Below, piece after piece: positions 34,639 through 42,218 of a stretch of DNA of 64,000 nt. The notes under the pieces are model-generated. The model was not told the DNA's origin. It was given only the letters and a program-made list of their open reading frames with translations, and searched no databases. Source of the DNA: an uncultured Eubacterium sp. (lineage in GTDB: Bacteria > Bacillota > Clostridia > Lachnospirales > Lachnospiraceae). Every line of letters starts with the position of its first letter. Positions within the stretch are counted from its first letter, which is position 1. The translations under genes and the position numbers were made by a program. Where the stretch lies: assembly GCA_947089855.1 (NCBI GenBank), contig CAMUML010000005.1:55541-119540 (forward strand). Reading direction: 5' to 3'.

Positions 34639-35376
34639 TTACTTTTCTTTCGTTGTTATTGGCGTAATTACAATATTTTCTGCCGTAACTTTCGTCTTAC
34701 GTTTTACAATATCCTCGATCTGAGCCCGTTTGGCATCCGTAACATCCCCCATATTCAATACGACATCGGCGGAGTCCTCCGTAATGCTGACGACAACATC
34801 CGTAAACCCTTTTGCTTCCAGCAGCATTTCTGCATCCGACTCCCGCTGTGCGATGTCGGTCAGGTTTACCATTTTATCGACGGCGGCCTGTTTTTCCTTA
34901 TCGGAAATCCCGCTGCTGTCGATCACTTCCATTAAGTCTTCCTTATTTTGGGAACGTACCTGTTCCCGGTTTAGTTTGGCTTCAACGGCAAAGTTGACAT
35001 TGGACAGGCTGGTGCTGGCAAGCACCGTTTCCCCTGGGTTTTCTACCTTGTTTTTACCGGAATCCGCATCCTTGGCATCGCTGCCTGCTGCCGCTACCTT
35101 TTTCCCCGTATCGCTTTTCGTATCCTTTTTTGCGGTATCCTCGCCGCTGCTTTTGTCCTCTTGGCCTGTGTCAAGTTCTACTTCGTTGAAAATCTCTGCA
35201 TCTGCCAAAGTTTCTTCTGATACAATATCGTAATCTTCCTCTGACAAGCCTGCACTGGCCTGTTTTAGCTCATCATCACCGACGCCGCTGTATGTATAGC
35301 TTAAATACCCTGCCGCAGCAATCATCAGTGCCAATGCAGTAATAATGACCTGGTTTTTTTTGAACAGCTTTTTCAT
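34639..35376 (-). CDS. spoIIIAH: stage III sporulation protein AH
   Basis: This 245-residue protein sits in the mother-cell membrane of the engulfed forespore and binds SpoIIQ across the intermembrane space. It has one N-terminal membrane segment (about residues 9-30) after a short KKLFKKNQ start. A Ser/Asp/Lys-rich linker follows. The folded YscJ/FliF-like domain is AKLNREQVRSQNKEDLMEVIDSSGISDKEKQAAVDKMVNLTDIAQRESDAEMLLEAKGF. It is the last gene of the operon. Confidence 0.93.
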   Translation of the reverse strand: MKKLFKKNQVIITALALMIAAAGYLSYTYSGVGDDELKQASAGLSEEDYDIVSEETLADAEIFNEVELDTGQEDKSSGEDTAKKDTKSDTGKKVAAAGSDAKDADSGKNKVENPGETVLASTSLSNVNFAVEAKLNREQVRSQNKEDLMEVIDSSGISDKEKQAAVDKMVNLTDIAQRESDAEMLLEAKGFTDVVVSITEDSADVVLNMGDVTDAKRAQIEDIVKRKTKVTAENIVITPITTKEK

Positions 35377-35474
35377 AGAATCCTTTCTCCCTGCATGGTC
35401 TTTTTTAACTATTTTATTGTATTCTTCCAGTGCTTTGTTTATTCCCTGTTTTCGGGTTTTGCACCAATCCCCCG

Positions 35475-36011
35475 CTATTTGCCCTGCATTTTTACTATTT
35501 TCACCTTATGTGCCTCAATTGGAAACAACGCCAGCACGGCATCCAGGATTGTTTGTTTTACGTTGGAATCCCCTCCGCCTTGTGCGATCACAAGCACCCC
35601 TTCCACTGCCGGCATTTTCTGCATGCTGATATATGGCTGCCGGCCTTCTGATTCTGTCAGCACTGCAGATTCCTGGTATTGGGTGTTTGCTTCGTTTTGC
35701 GACTTTACAATATCTTTTTCTACAATATTTTCCCCGCTGTCCCGAAATGTCAGCATTACGCGTACATCCCCTACGCCATCCATACAGCGCAGCACTTGTT
35801 CTAAATTGCTGGTCAGCTTTTTTTCATAACTGTCTGCCTGTACCGTTTCTGCCTGCTGGCTGCTTAATGACTCCTGTAAGGCGGCATCTTCTTTTGTTTC
35901 TTTTATCTGGCCGGTTGGCAGGGCGACTACAAGCAGCAGGATACCGCTTAACCCTAAAACCAGCCATTTGGTTTTATCCATTTTTTTTAGAAAATCGGTG
36001 AACCATTTCAT
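35475..36011 (-). CDS. spoIIIAG: stage III sporulation protein AG
   Basis: This 178-residue ring-forming channel component has a single membrane segment (WLVLGLSGILLLVVALP) and the secretin-like RBM domain YEKKLTSNLEQVLRCMDGVGDVRVMLTFR...PAVEGVLVIAQGGGDSNVKQTILDAVLALFPIEAHKVKIVKM. GGGGC precedes the ATG. It lies 14 bases after spoIIIAF. Confidence 0.95.
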   Translation of the reverse strand: MKWFTDFLKKMDKTKWLVLGLSGILLLVVALPTGQIKETKEDAALQESLSSQQAETVQADSYEKKLTSNLEQVLRCMDGVGDVRVMLTFRDSGENIVEKDIVKSQNEANTQYQESAVLTESEGRQPYISMQKMPAVEGVLVIAQGGGDSNVKQTILDAVLALFPIEAHKVKIVKMQGK

Positions 36012-36025
36012 GGATACTGCCCCTT

Positions 36026-36565
36026 TCAACCATTTCCTATCCCACTGATGGATACTTTGGTTTCTTCCAGCCCATATACATCCTGGAAAAACTGCAGCAA
36101 TTCCTGTTTTGCCTGGCCTACATCTGCCGCACCGTCCAGATAGGCTGTTACCTTGCCGATTTCATAGTTTCCAGTTAAACCTGCCGTTATATTTTTTACC
36201 GGCAGCCCACGGGATAAGGCTTCACGCATCATTTCTTTTGATACGGCATCTTCATATGCTTCCCTATAATGGCTGTTTTGCAGGACTTCCATCTGGGTTA
36301 TTTGGGTTGTCTGGGCTGGCCCAGGCTGGCCCCCGCTGTAGCTGCCCGCCCCTACTTTGGCCAGCTGTGTTTCTAAAAGGCTGGCCAGCCTATCCCCATC
36401 CCCAAATAGGCGCAGCACCGGAGCGGCCAGCACCAGCAATAGGACTATGCCGGACAAAAAACGCAGGTATTTTTTGTATTGGTCTGCTGCCGTTAAGTGC
36501 ATAAGGATTGTTAAAATTAAATAAACAATTAAAAATTCCTTTACCCAGCTTAGTACTGCATCCAT
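36026..36565 (-). CDS. spoIIIAF: stage III sporulation protein AF
   Basis: This 179-residue protein has two N-terminal membrane helices (EFLIVYLILTILMHL and FLSGIVLLLVLAAPVL) and an outer domain ending in YGLEETKVSISGIGNG. It is part of the SpoIIIA-SpoIIQ channel that feeds the forespore. The order AE-AF-AG is canonical. The middle region has a Gly/Gln/Pro-rich insertion (GAGSYSGGQPGPAQTTQ). Confidence 0.93.
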   Translation of the reverse strand: MDAVLSWVKEFLIVYLILTILMHLTAADQYKKYLRFLSGIVLLLVLAAPVLRLFGDGDRLASLLETQLAKVGAGSYSGGQPGPAQTTQITQMEVLQNSHYREAYEDAVSKEMMREALSRGLPVKNITAGLTGNYEIGKVTAYLDGAADVGQAKQELLQFFQDVYGLEETKVSISGIGNG

Positions 36566-36601
36566 GATAAGCCCCCTTCCATAAAACTGCCTGCACTGCC
36601 T

Positions 36602-38017
36602 TCACACAGATAACGTTGTGGCCGCACAGATAACCGCTGTTGTTAAAAAAAACAGCAATACCGCATAAAACAGCAGTTTTAAATAAAGTCCGGCAGAATC
36701 GCCAAGCGCAGCCGCAGCGGCACAGAAACGTTTATCGGAAACTGGTTCCATTAATGCCGCCAAACCGCGGTAAAGCAGCATAAAGACAGCCAGCTTTACC
36801 AATGGCAGAAAACTGATCATCACAAGGACCACAAGCGCTGCTACACCGACACTGTTCTTAATCAGCATTGCAGAACCGGCCAATATCTCTGTCATAGAAT
36901 TCATGATCTGCCCAACGCCTGGTACGGCCCGTACCGCACTTGCCGCCGTGCTGCGTTTTAACCCGTCGATACCAGGCGCTAAAAGCCCCTGCACAATATT
37001 TAGCCCAATCACCGCTGTAGTAAGCAGTTTGACGCACCAGTGTATGCTGTCCGTCAATAAAGCTGCAATTCTGGAAAACCGTACTTCTTCCATCATATGG
37101 TTAACAAGCTGCAGCACAAACTGTACTTGTACAATAGGCAGCAGTATATTGGAAAATATGACGTCAACGAAGTAAATCAGCAGAAGCAGAAGCTGGTAAT
37201 ACGCACCTGCGCTGATACTTCCGGTTGAAAAAACCATGCTCATACAAAATACCGGCTGCAATACCTGCATAAATTCGACTAATTTTGTGAGGAAATTTTC
37301 TGCAACCCCGCCCATGATCAAAAATAGTTTCAAAAGCAGCAGCATAAGGATTAAGTAAATGCCCAAAAACCCAAGGTTGGAAATATAGTTTTTCTGGATA
37401 GACGACGTCATCTGCATCAGAACCGAAAATGCAATTACAAGTGTTAAAATTTGCACCAGTACGGCGCGGTTCTCCCGGTAATCCCGCGTAGCTGCCTGCC
37501 AAATTTTTTTTGCGGCAGAAGGAAAGTCAAATGTGAACCCATGTTCCATGAAATCCTGCAGCAGCCCTGAAAAAGTAAGCCCGCCAAAATCTTCCTGCTG
37601 CAAATAGTTATCCAGATCCGACAGCCCAAGCTCTGAAACCAGATGCCCGGTTTCCTCCGCTACATCCAGTGTGCCTATATCCCCTTCTTGCCCCTGTAGT
37701 ATACCTGTCGGCCCTTCTTGCCCCTGTAGTATACCTGCCGGCCCTTCCTGCCCCTGTAGTATACCTGCTGGCCCTTCCTGCCCTTGCTGCGTGCCTGTAT
37801 CCCCTTGTTGCTGCTGCCCCTTGCCGCTATCTTCCACTTCTTTTTTTATCTGCGAAACAGCCGCAACCATATCCGGGACGGACTCTTTTTCCGCTGCCCA
37901 TACCTGCTGCACCGCATAACACGCAGCCTTTGGCGTTACGGCTGCAGCTGCAAGCGTCCCAAGCACCCCTGGCACAACGATCTGCAATAGGACGGTCCAT
38001 CCCACCCCCTTTTTCAC
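36602..38017 (-). CDS. spoIIIAE: stage III sporulation protein AE with repeat insertion
   Basis: This 471-residue polytopic membrane protein of the sporulation channel has an N-terminal signal-like segment, a soluble part and about eight membrane helices. The core (DLDNYLQQEDFGGLTFSGLLQDFMEHG, FSTGSISAGAYYQLLLLLIYFVDVIF, GVGQIMNSMTEILAGSAMLIKNSVGVAAL) is typical. Residues 79-112 are an inserted array of a ten-residue unit, GILQGQEGPA, absent from the Bacillus protein. It overlaps spoIIIAD by four bases. Confidence 0.94.
   Translation of the reverse strand: MKKGVGWTVLLQIVVPGVLGTLAAAAVTPKAACYAVQQVWAAEKESVPDMVAAVSQIKKEVEDSGKGQQQQGDTGTQQGQEGPAGILQGQEGPAGILQGQEGPTGILQGQEGDIGTLDVAEETGHLVSELGLSDLDNYLQQEDFGGLTFSGLLQDFMEHGFTFDFPSAAKKIWQAATRDYRENRAVLVQILTLVIAFSVLMQMTSSIQKNYISNLGFLGIYLILMLLLLKLFLIMGGVAENFLTKLVEFMQVLQPVFCMSMVFSTGSISAGAYYQLLLLLIYFVDVIFSNILLPIVQVQFVLQLVNHMMEEVRFSRIAALLTDSIHWCVKLLTTAVIGLNIVQGLLAPGIDGLKRSTAASAVRAVPGVGQIMNSMTEILAGSAMLIKNSVGVAALVVLVMISFLPLVKLAVFMLLYRGLAALMEPVSDKRFCAAAAALGDSAGLYLKLLFYAVLLFFLTTAVICAATTLSV
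37681..37780 (-). repeat. 30-bp in-frame tandem repeats in spoIIIAE
   Basis: About three and a half units of 30 bases, each containing TTGCCCCTGTAGTATACCTG on plus with third-position changes. They encode GILQGQEGPA on minus. The period preserves the frame. Confidence 0.9.
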
Positions 38018-38397
38018 AACGCTTCCCCTATCATCTGCACCAGTGCTTCCAGTACCGGAAAACTTAAAAACAGTATGGAAATCCTTGCAAACAGTTCGAT
38101 CTGGCTGGATACTGCGCTGTAGCCTGCATCCCGGCAGATGTCGGAGGCGAACTGTGTTACATAGGTAATGCCGAGCATTTTTAAAATCGTATCCAAATAA
38201 ACGCCGTCGATACTTAACAGGGCTTCCATCTGGTCCAGGTATCCAAAGACGGCCTGCAGTTTTGACAGCATATAAAGGAAAATGCAGATACAGGCCGCCA
38301 TGCTTATCATAGTACTGTATTCCGGTTTTACCTGCTTTAACAGCAGCGCAAGCAGCACCCCGCTGACTGCCAGCACAGCAATTTTTAAAATATCCAT
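38014..38397 (-). CDS. spoIIIAD: stage III sporulation protein AD
   Basis: This 127-residue membrane protein has four hydrophobic helices. Conserved features are VSGVLLALLLKQVKPEYSTMISMAACICIF and LKMLGITYVTQFASDICRDAGYSAVSSQIELFARISIL. The ATG follows AGGA by four bases. It sits between spoIIIAC and spoIIIAE as usual. Confidence 0.94.
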   Translation of the reverse strand: MDILKIAVLAVSGVLLALLLKQVKPEYSTMISMAACICIFLYMLSKLQAVFGYLDQMEALLSIDGVYLDTILKMLGITYVTQFASDICRDAGYSAVSSQIELFARISILFLSFPVLEALVQMIGEAL

Positions 38398-38436
38398 TGT
38401 CCTGCTACATGCCCCCTTTTCCACTCTTTATCCCAG

Positions 38437-38631
38437 CTATAATACAAACAAAGACTGCATCGTTTCAAACAGCTCATAGATATACGGCACAATCCAAAAT
38501 AAAACGATCATCAGCCCAACTAGGCTAATTAAGAATGCATGTTCATCCCTCCCGCTATGCTTTAAAACTTGGCTTAAGACTGTGACGATAATCCCGACTG
38601 CCGCAATTTTAAATATTAAATTCACGCTCAT
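38437..38631 (-). CDS. spoIIIAC: stage III sporulation protein AC
   Basis: This 64-residue, two-helix membrane protein matches the family across its length (LIFKIAAVGIIVTVLSQVLKHSGRDEHAFLISLVGLMIVLFWIVPYI). It is followed by spoIIIAD 39 bases on. The 125-base gap back to spoIIIAB is larger than usual for this operon and holds nothing recognisable. Confidence 0.95.
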   Translation of the reverse strand: MSVNLIFKIAAVGIIVTVLSQVLKHSGRDEHAFLISLVGLMIVLFWIVPYIYELFETMQSLFVL

Positions 38632-38756
38632 ATCCTCTCCTGTCTTCTTTCTTTCCAGCTAGTACACCATACCGCATCCATCCTTTGCCTTGCGCTTCCA
38701 AATTATCTGATACAGGAAATAAGTTTAATCAAAGTATAGGAATCTTGCCGCACCGG

Positions 38757-39275
38757 TTAAAGCAGGATGATAATAGATAATAGCCCAGCCATATAGCAAA
38801 GGCAGCAGTACAGCTTTTGCTTCCCGGCAAGCTGCACACGGCAGCTTTCGATAAAAAGGTCCAGTTTCTTTTGTCCAAGCCGCAATAGCTGCAAAGAAGA
38901 TTCCAGTGAAGAATAAGCAAACACCTCGCCTGTACGCAGCAGTATCTGGTAAGCCTGCCCCGGCAAGGCTATTTTGGGCCGGAACTGCTCGCAGACGCTT
39001 TTCCAAAGCACTGGGATGTCCGCTTCTTTGTTTTCCTCCATCCGGCTGCTGCCCTGCTTTAATATATCCTGGAACGGCTGCGGCGTATTTGCGGCAAGCT
39101 GTAGCAGCAGCTCCGGCAGGGGCCTGCGGCTATAAGAAATCTCGCCTTCTACCGCAGCTAACAGATCCATCAGCTGTTCTGCTTGGCGCAGTTCCATGCG
39201 CAGCCCCAGCACACAGGAATATGCCATCCCGCTGGATGCAAGCAGGATACATATACAGCCGGCCGCTTTTAACAT
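38757..39275 (-). CDS. spoIIIAB: stage III sporulation protein AB
   Basis: This 172-residue protein has helices at both ends (LKAAGCICILLASSGMAYSC and LYCCLCYMAGLLSIIILL) and the conserved ELRQAEQLMDLLAAVEGEISYSRRPLPELL. It shares a fold with type II secretion protein F. Its start overlaps the spoIIIAA end by seven bases. Confidence 0.94.
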   Translation of the reverse strand: MLKAAGCICILLASSGMAYSCVLGLRMELRQAEQLMDLLAAVEGEISYSRRPLPELLLQLAANTPQPFQDILKQGSSRMEENKEADIPVLWKSVCEQFRPKIALPGQAYQILLRTGEVFAYSSLESSLQLLRLGQKKLDLFIESCRVQLAGKQKLYCCLCYMAGLLSIIILL

Positions 39276-40225
39276 ACCAGCTCCTGTTTTTTATTATACA
39301 GCCGGTAGCTACGCTGCCCATTTTCCTGTTTGTCGATCACCAGATACCGCTCAAAATATTCCTGCTCTACAAATTCCCGAAGGATTGGCTTCTTGCCTAC
39401 TTCTTCCAAATCTGCCGCATGGACGGACCCTAAAATACTGCATCCGCAATGGACGGCATAGGCGACTGCCTGTACATCCTCTTTGGAGCCTAGTTCGTCC
39501 ACGGCCACTACCTGCGGGGACATGGTCCGGATCAATAGCATCATGCCGCTGGATTTCGGGCAGCCGTCCAGTATATCCGTACGCATCCCCATATCATTTT
39601 GCGGGATGCCGTGGTAGCAGCCGGCCAGCTCCGACCGCTCATCTACGACACTGACCTTAAGCCCTGCGTGTTCCTTTGTCCCATCCGACAGCAGCCGGAT
39701 AAGGTCACGCAGCAGCGTCGTCTTGCCTTTTCCGGGAGGGGAAATCAAAAGCGTATTATAGATCCCAGACATCCTGTCATGCGGATTACGGTACAGATGC
39801 CCGATCAAGCGCCTGGCGCACTCTTTTTTTTCATGGCTGACCCGGATATTCATATACGAAATATTCCGTATCGTCTGCATCCACCCTTCATGCAGCACGG
39901 CCTGTCCGCTTAACCCTACCCTATGGCCGCCTTCAATCGTAATAAAACCATTCCGCACTTCTTCTTCAAATGCAAACATCGAATAACGGCTGATAAATAC
40001 AAGCATATCACTAATGTCCTGCATTGTGGTAAGGTACGCCTCCTTGCTGTCTTTGGTCAGCCCGCCTGGACGCATACTGAAAAAATACTCGCCCCCTTCT
40101 GCCAGAAATATCATCGGCTGGCAGACACGGATACGGATCTCCTCCAGGCTGTCCAACGCCGCAAACGCCTCCTGTAGCCCTGCCCGGATATGTAATGGAA
40201 AAATTTTTAAAATGTGCTCGATGAT
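39269..40225 (-). CDS. spoIIIAA: stage III sporulation protein AA, with non-standard start
   Basis: This secretion-type ATPase of the SpoIIIA channel has Walker A PPGKGKTT near residue 165 and RSELAGCYHGIPQNDMGMRTDILDGCPK. Family-like sequence (EHILKIFPLHIRAGLQEAFAALDSLEEIRIRVCQP) extends upstream of the first standard initiator, a TTG at 40156. Above it the open frame back to an in-frame TAA contains no ATG, GTG or TTG. An AGGAAGGGGGAG site lies just before ATC ATC codons (40220-40225). The coordinates given assume an ATC start, giving 318 residues. A TTG start would give 295. Confidence 0.8.
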   Translation of the reverse strand: MIEHILKIFPLHIRAGLQEAFAALDSLEEIRIRVCQPMIFLAEGGEYFFSMRPGGLTKDSKEAYLTTMQDISDMLVFISRYSMFAFEEEVRNGFITIEGGHRVGLSGQAVLHEGWMQTIRNISYMNIRVSHEKKECARRLIGHLYRNPHDRMSGIYNTLLISPPGKGKTTLLRDLIRLLSDGTKEHAGLKVSVVDERSELAGCYHGIPQNDMGMRTDILDGCPKSSGMMLLIRTMSPQVVAVDELGSKEDVQAVAYAVHCGCSILGSVHAADLEEVGKKPILREFVEQEYFERYLVIDKQENGQRSYRLYNKKQELVC

Positions 40226-40272
40226 AAGCTCCCCCTTCCTTTACACAGGCGCAGCCCCTGCCGCCTGCAAAA

Positions 40273-40374
40273 TATACTGCACGCCGGTTAAATTTACAGC
40301 ATGCTCCGACTGCAGGCCGCAAGCCATATACTTTCCTGTCTGCGTCACTGTAAATTCTTGCGGCCTGCAGTATA
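40273..40374 (-). repeat. family C hairpin repeat, copy 1, before spoIIIAA
   Basis: About 102 bases with imperfect terminal inverted repeats (TATACTGCACGCCGG and CGGCCTGCAGTATA) and an internal CTGCAGGCCGCAAGCC that pairs with the end. In reverse orientation it aligns over its whole length with 48268-48371. It lies in the presumed leader or promoter region of spoIIIAA. No ORF. Confidence 0.8.
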
Positions 40375-40477
40375 AAATAGCCACGGGGCACTTCCATGAA
40401 GTTGTCCCATGACTATATATATGACTGGCTGTATGGTTTAGAACTATGAAAAGATAAACTGTATAAAAAAATGCTGG

Positions 40478-41242
40478 CTACTGCATACTTTTATGCAGCA
40501 GTGAAAGTACCTGTGATAAATCCTGTACCCCCATCTGCCCCGGTGCCGAAGCTTTCCCAACTGTGCCAAACGTCACAGCAGACCCAAACGCTTCCCCGCA
40601 GATACGGCTGACTACGCCCGTACTAGACATAGACATTGTAATAACTGGGCTATGTGCATACAACCGGCACATTTCTTCCGTTGCCGCAAGCAGGGCCAGC
40701 ACATCCGCTTTCCCTTGGGGCATTACCGCAAGCTTCAAAATATCTGCGCCAAACTCCTGCAACCGGCGCAGCCTGTTAACCATTTCCTCCTTATCCGGCG
40801 TTTTGTGGAAATCATGATAGGACGCCACTGCCTTGACCCCGCACGCATGTGCGGCATCGATTACGCCGCGTGCAGCCCCACCAGCGGAAAATACTTCCAC
40901 ATCCACCAAATCCACATATCCTGACTGCACCGCAGCCTGGTTTAACGCCAAATACGCCGCCTCTCCAATCGGTTTTTCCCCGCCTTCTTTTGAAGAGCGG
41001 AACGTAAACAAAATAGGCATCTGCTTTACGGCTTCGCGGAGTTTGGAAAGTGCCTTTACCACCTTTTGCGTATCTAAGGCATCTTCAAACCAATCCACCC
41101 GCCATTCCACAAGGTCAGCTGGCATTGCTTCCAAAGATAACGCCTCCTTGATGACCGCCTCTGTGGTAGCACCTACAATTGGGACGCAGATTTTTGGCAT
41201 CCCTTCCCCAATTTTAACATTTCTTACAATTACTGGATTCAT
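40478..41242 (-). CDS. aroD: 3-dehydroquinate dehydratase, type I
   Basis: This 254-residue enzyme dehydrates 3-dehydroquinate in the shikimate pathway through a Schiff-base lysine. Typical features are DLVEWRVDWFED, FTFRSSKEGG, VASYHDFHKTP with the catalytic His, LKLAVMP with the catalytic Lys, and ITMSMSSTGVVSRICGEAFGSAVTFG. GGAAGAGG precedes the ATG. It follows the fused shikimate kinase gene by 15 bases in one operon. Confidence 0.96.
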   Translation of the reverse strand: MNPVIVRNVKIGEGMPKICVPIVGATTEAVIKEALSLEAMPADLVEWRVDWFEDALDTQKVVKALSKLREAVKQMPILFTFRSSKEGGEKPIGEAAYLALNQAAVQSGYVDLVDVEVFSAGGAARGVIDAAHACGVKAVASYHDFHKTPDKEEMVNRLRRLQEFGADILKLAVMPQGKADVLALLAATEEMCRLYAHSPVITMSMSSTGVVSRICGEAFGSAVTFGTVGKASAPGQMGVQDLSQVLSLLHKSMQ

Positions 41243-41257
41243 CCTAATGCCTCTTCC

Positions 41258-42100
41258 CTATTTTTCCTCCCCAAACCCGGTTGATCCGTTTTTGGCATGG
41301 CCTTCCTGCTGTTTGCACTGTTTGTCCAGCTCCAATAGCTTGCGCATCAGCTCCTGGCAGATTTCTTCTGCCTTCTTTCCATCCGTTTCTACAGCCACAT
41401 CTGCCGCCGCTTCGTATTTTTCCCTCCGCTGTTCCATCAGGCCGGCAATATATGGGATATTTTTATTGCCTTTCAAAAGCGGCCTATCATCGCTGTTTTT
41501 TACACGTGCATAAATCGTCTCCGGTTTTGCAGTCAGCAGGACAATCCGCCCATTCTTTTTCATTTGGGCGACATTTTGCCCACGCATTGGCGTCCCCCCG
41601 CCACAGGAAACAACTACCCCTTTTTGGGACTGCAGCGCAGCCAAAAGGTTCGTCTCACAATTCCTGAAATATTCTTCCCCATGGACAGCAAAAATATCTG
41701 GGATGCTCATTTGCTCCTGGTCAGCAATCACCCGGTCCATCTCAACTGTTTCCACAGCAAACAGCCTGCCTAGGCATTCCGAAACGGTTGTTTTGCCGCA
41801 CCCCATAAACCCTATCAGGAATATATTGTAGTCAAACAGGCAGCCTGCCTGAATCTTCCTGCCATTATAGATAATATTATTAAAAATATTGATCAATTCC
41901 TCGGCATGGCGTTGTTTTTCCAGGCATTCCAAAAGTTCCTGCTCGATACGCCGCTCCCTGGCCGGCTGCTGGAAATAGGTATGGTTGGATTTTTGGTGTT
42001 CTGCAATTTTTTCTACAATTGCATTCCTTTTTAATAGGCATTCTACGATTTGCTTATCACAAACAGACAAATCCATATACATTTTTTCTAATTGATTCAT
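41258..42100 (-). CDS. chorismate mutase-like/shikimate kinase fusion
   Basis: This 280-residue protein joins an AroQ-type chorismate mutase-like helix bundle (1-85: LSVCDKQIVECLLKRNAIVEKIAEHQ...QPARERRIEQELL) to a shikimate kinase (90-260). The kinase has P-loop GFMGCGKTT, EMDRVIADQEQMSIPDIFAVHGEEYFRNCE, SCGGGTPMR and DRPLL. It would phosphorylate shikimate and perhaps rearrange chorismate, two steps apart in the pathway. The tail after 260 is Gln/Lys-rich. A consensus promoter precedes it. Confidence 0.88.
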   Translation of the reverse strand: MNQLEKMYMDLSVCDKQIVECLLKRNAIVEKIAEHQKSNHTYFQQPARERRIEQELLECLEKQRHAEELINIFNNIIYNGRKIQAGCLFDYNIFLIGFMGCGKTTVSECLGRLFAVETVEMDRVIADQEQMSIPDIFAVHGEEYFRNCETNLLAALQSQKGVVVSCGGGTPMRGQNVAQMKKNGRIVLLTAKPETIYARVKNSDDRPLLKGNKNIPYIAGLMEQRREKYEAAADVAVETDGKKAEEICQELMRKLLELDKQCKQQEGHAKNGSTGFGEEK

Positions 42101-42145
42101 TGTTTAGGCTCCTTCTTCTTATGACACATATGAAATAGTCTATTT

Positions 42146-42174
42146 ATTATAACAATTCAATTAGAAGATTGCAA
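42146..42174 (-). promoter_or_regulatory. promoter for the shikimate kinase-aroD operon
   Basis: TTGCAA (42169-42174), a 17-base spacer and TATAAT (42146-42151) on minus, about 45 bases before the coding start. Confidence 0.75.
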
Positions 42175-42218
42175 GATGGGTTAAACCAGATAGGGATAAA
42201 ATTAAAAATAAAAAATTT

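Noticed and set aside
40380-40477. A sigma-E promoter for spoIIIAA
   Set aside because: A CATACA-like -10 is present on minus near 40430, but no -35 at proper spacing was found, so it was not annotated.
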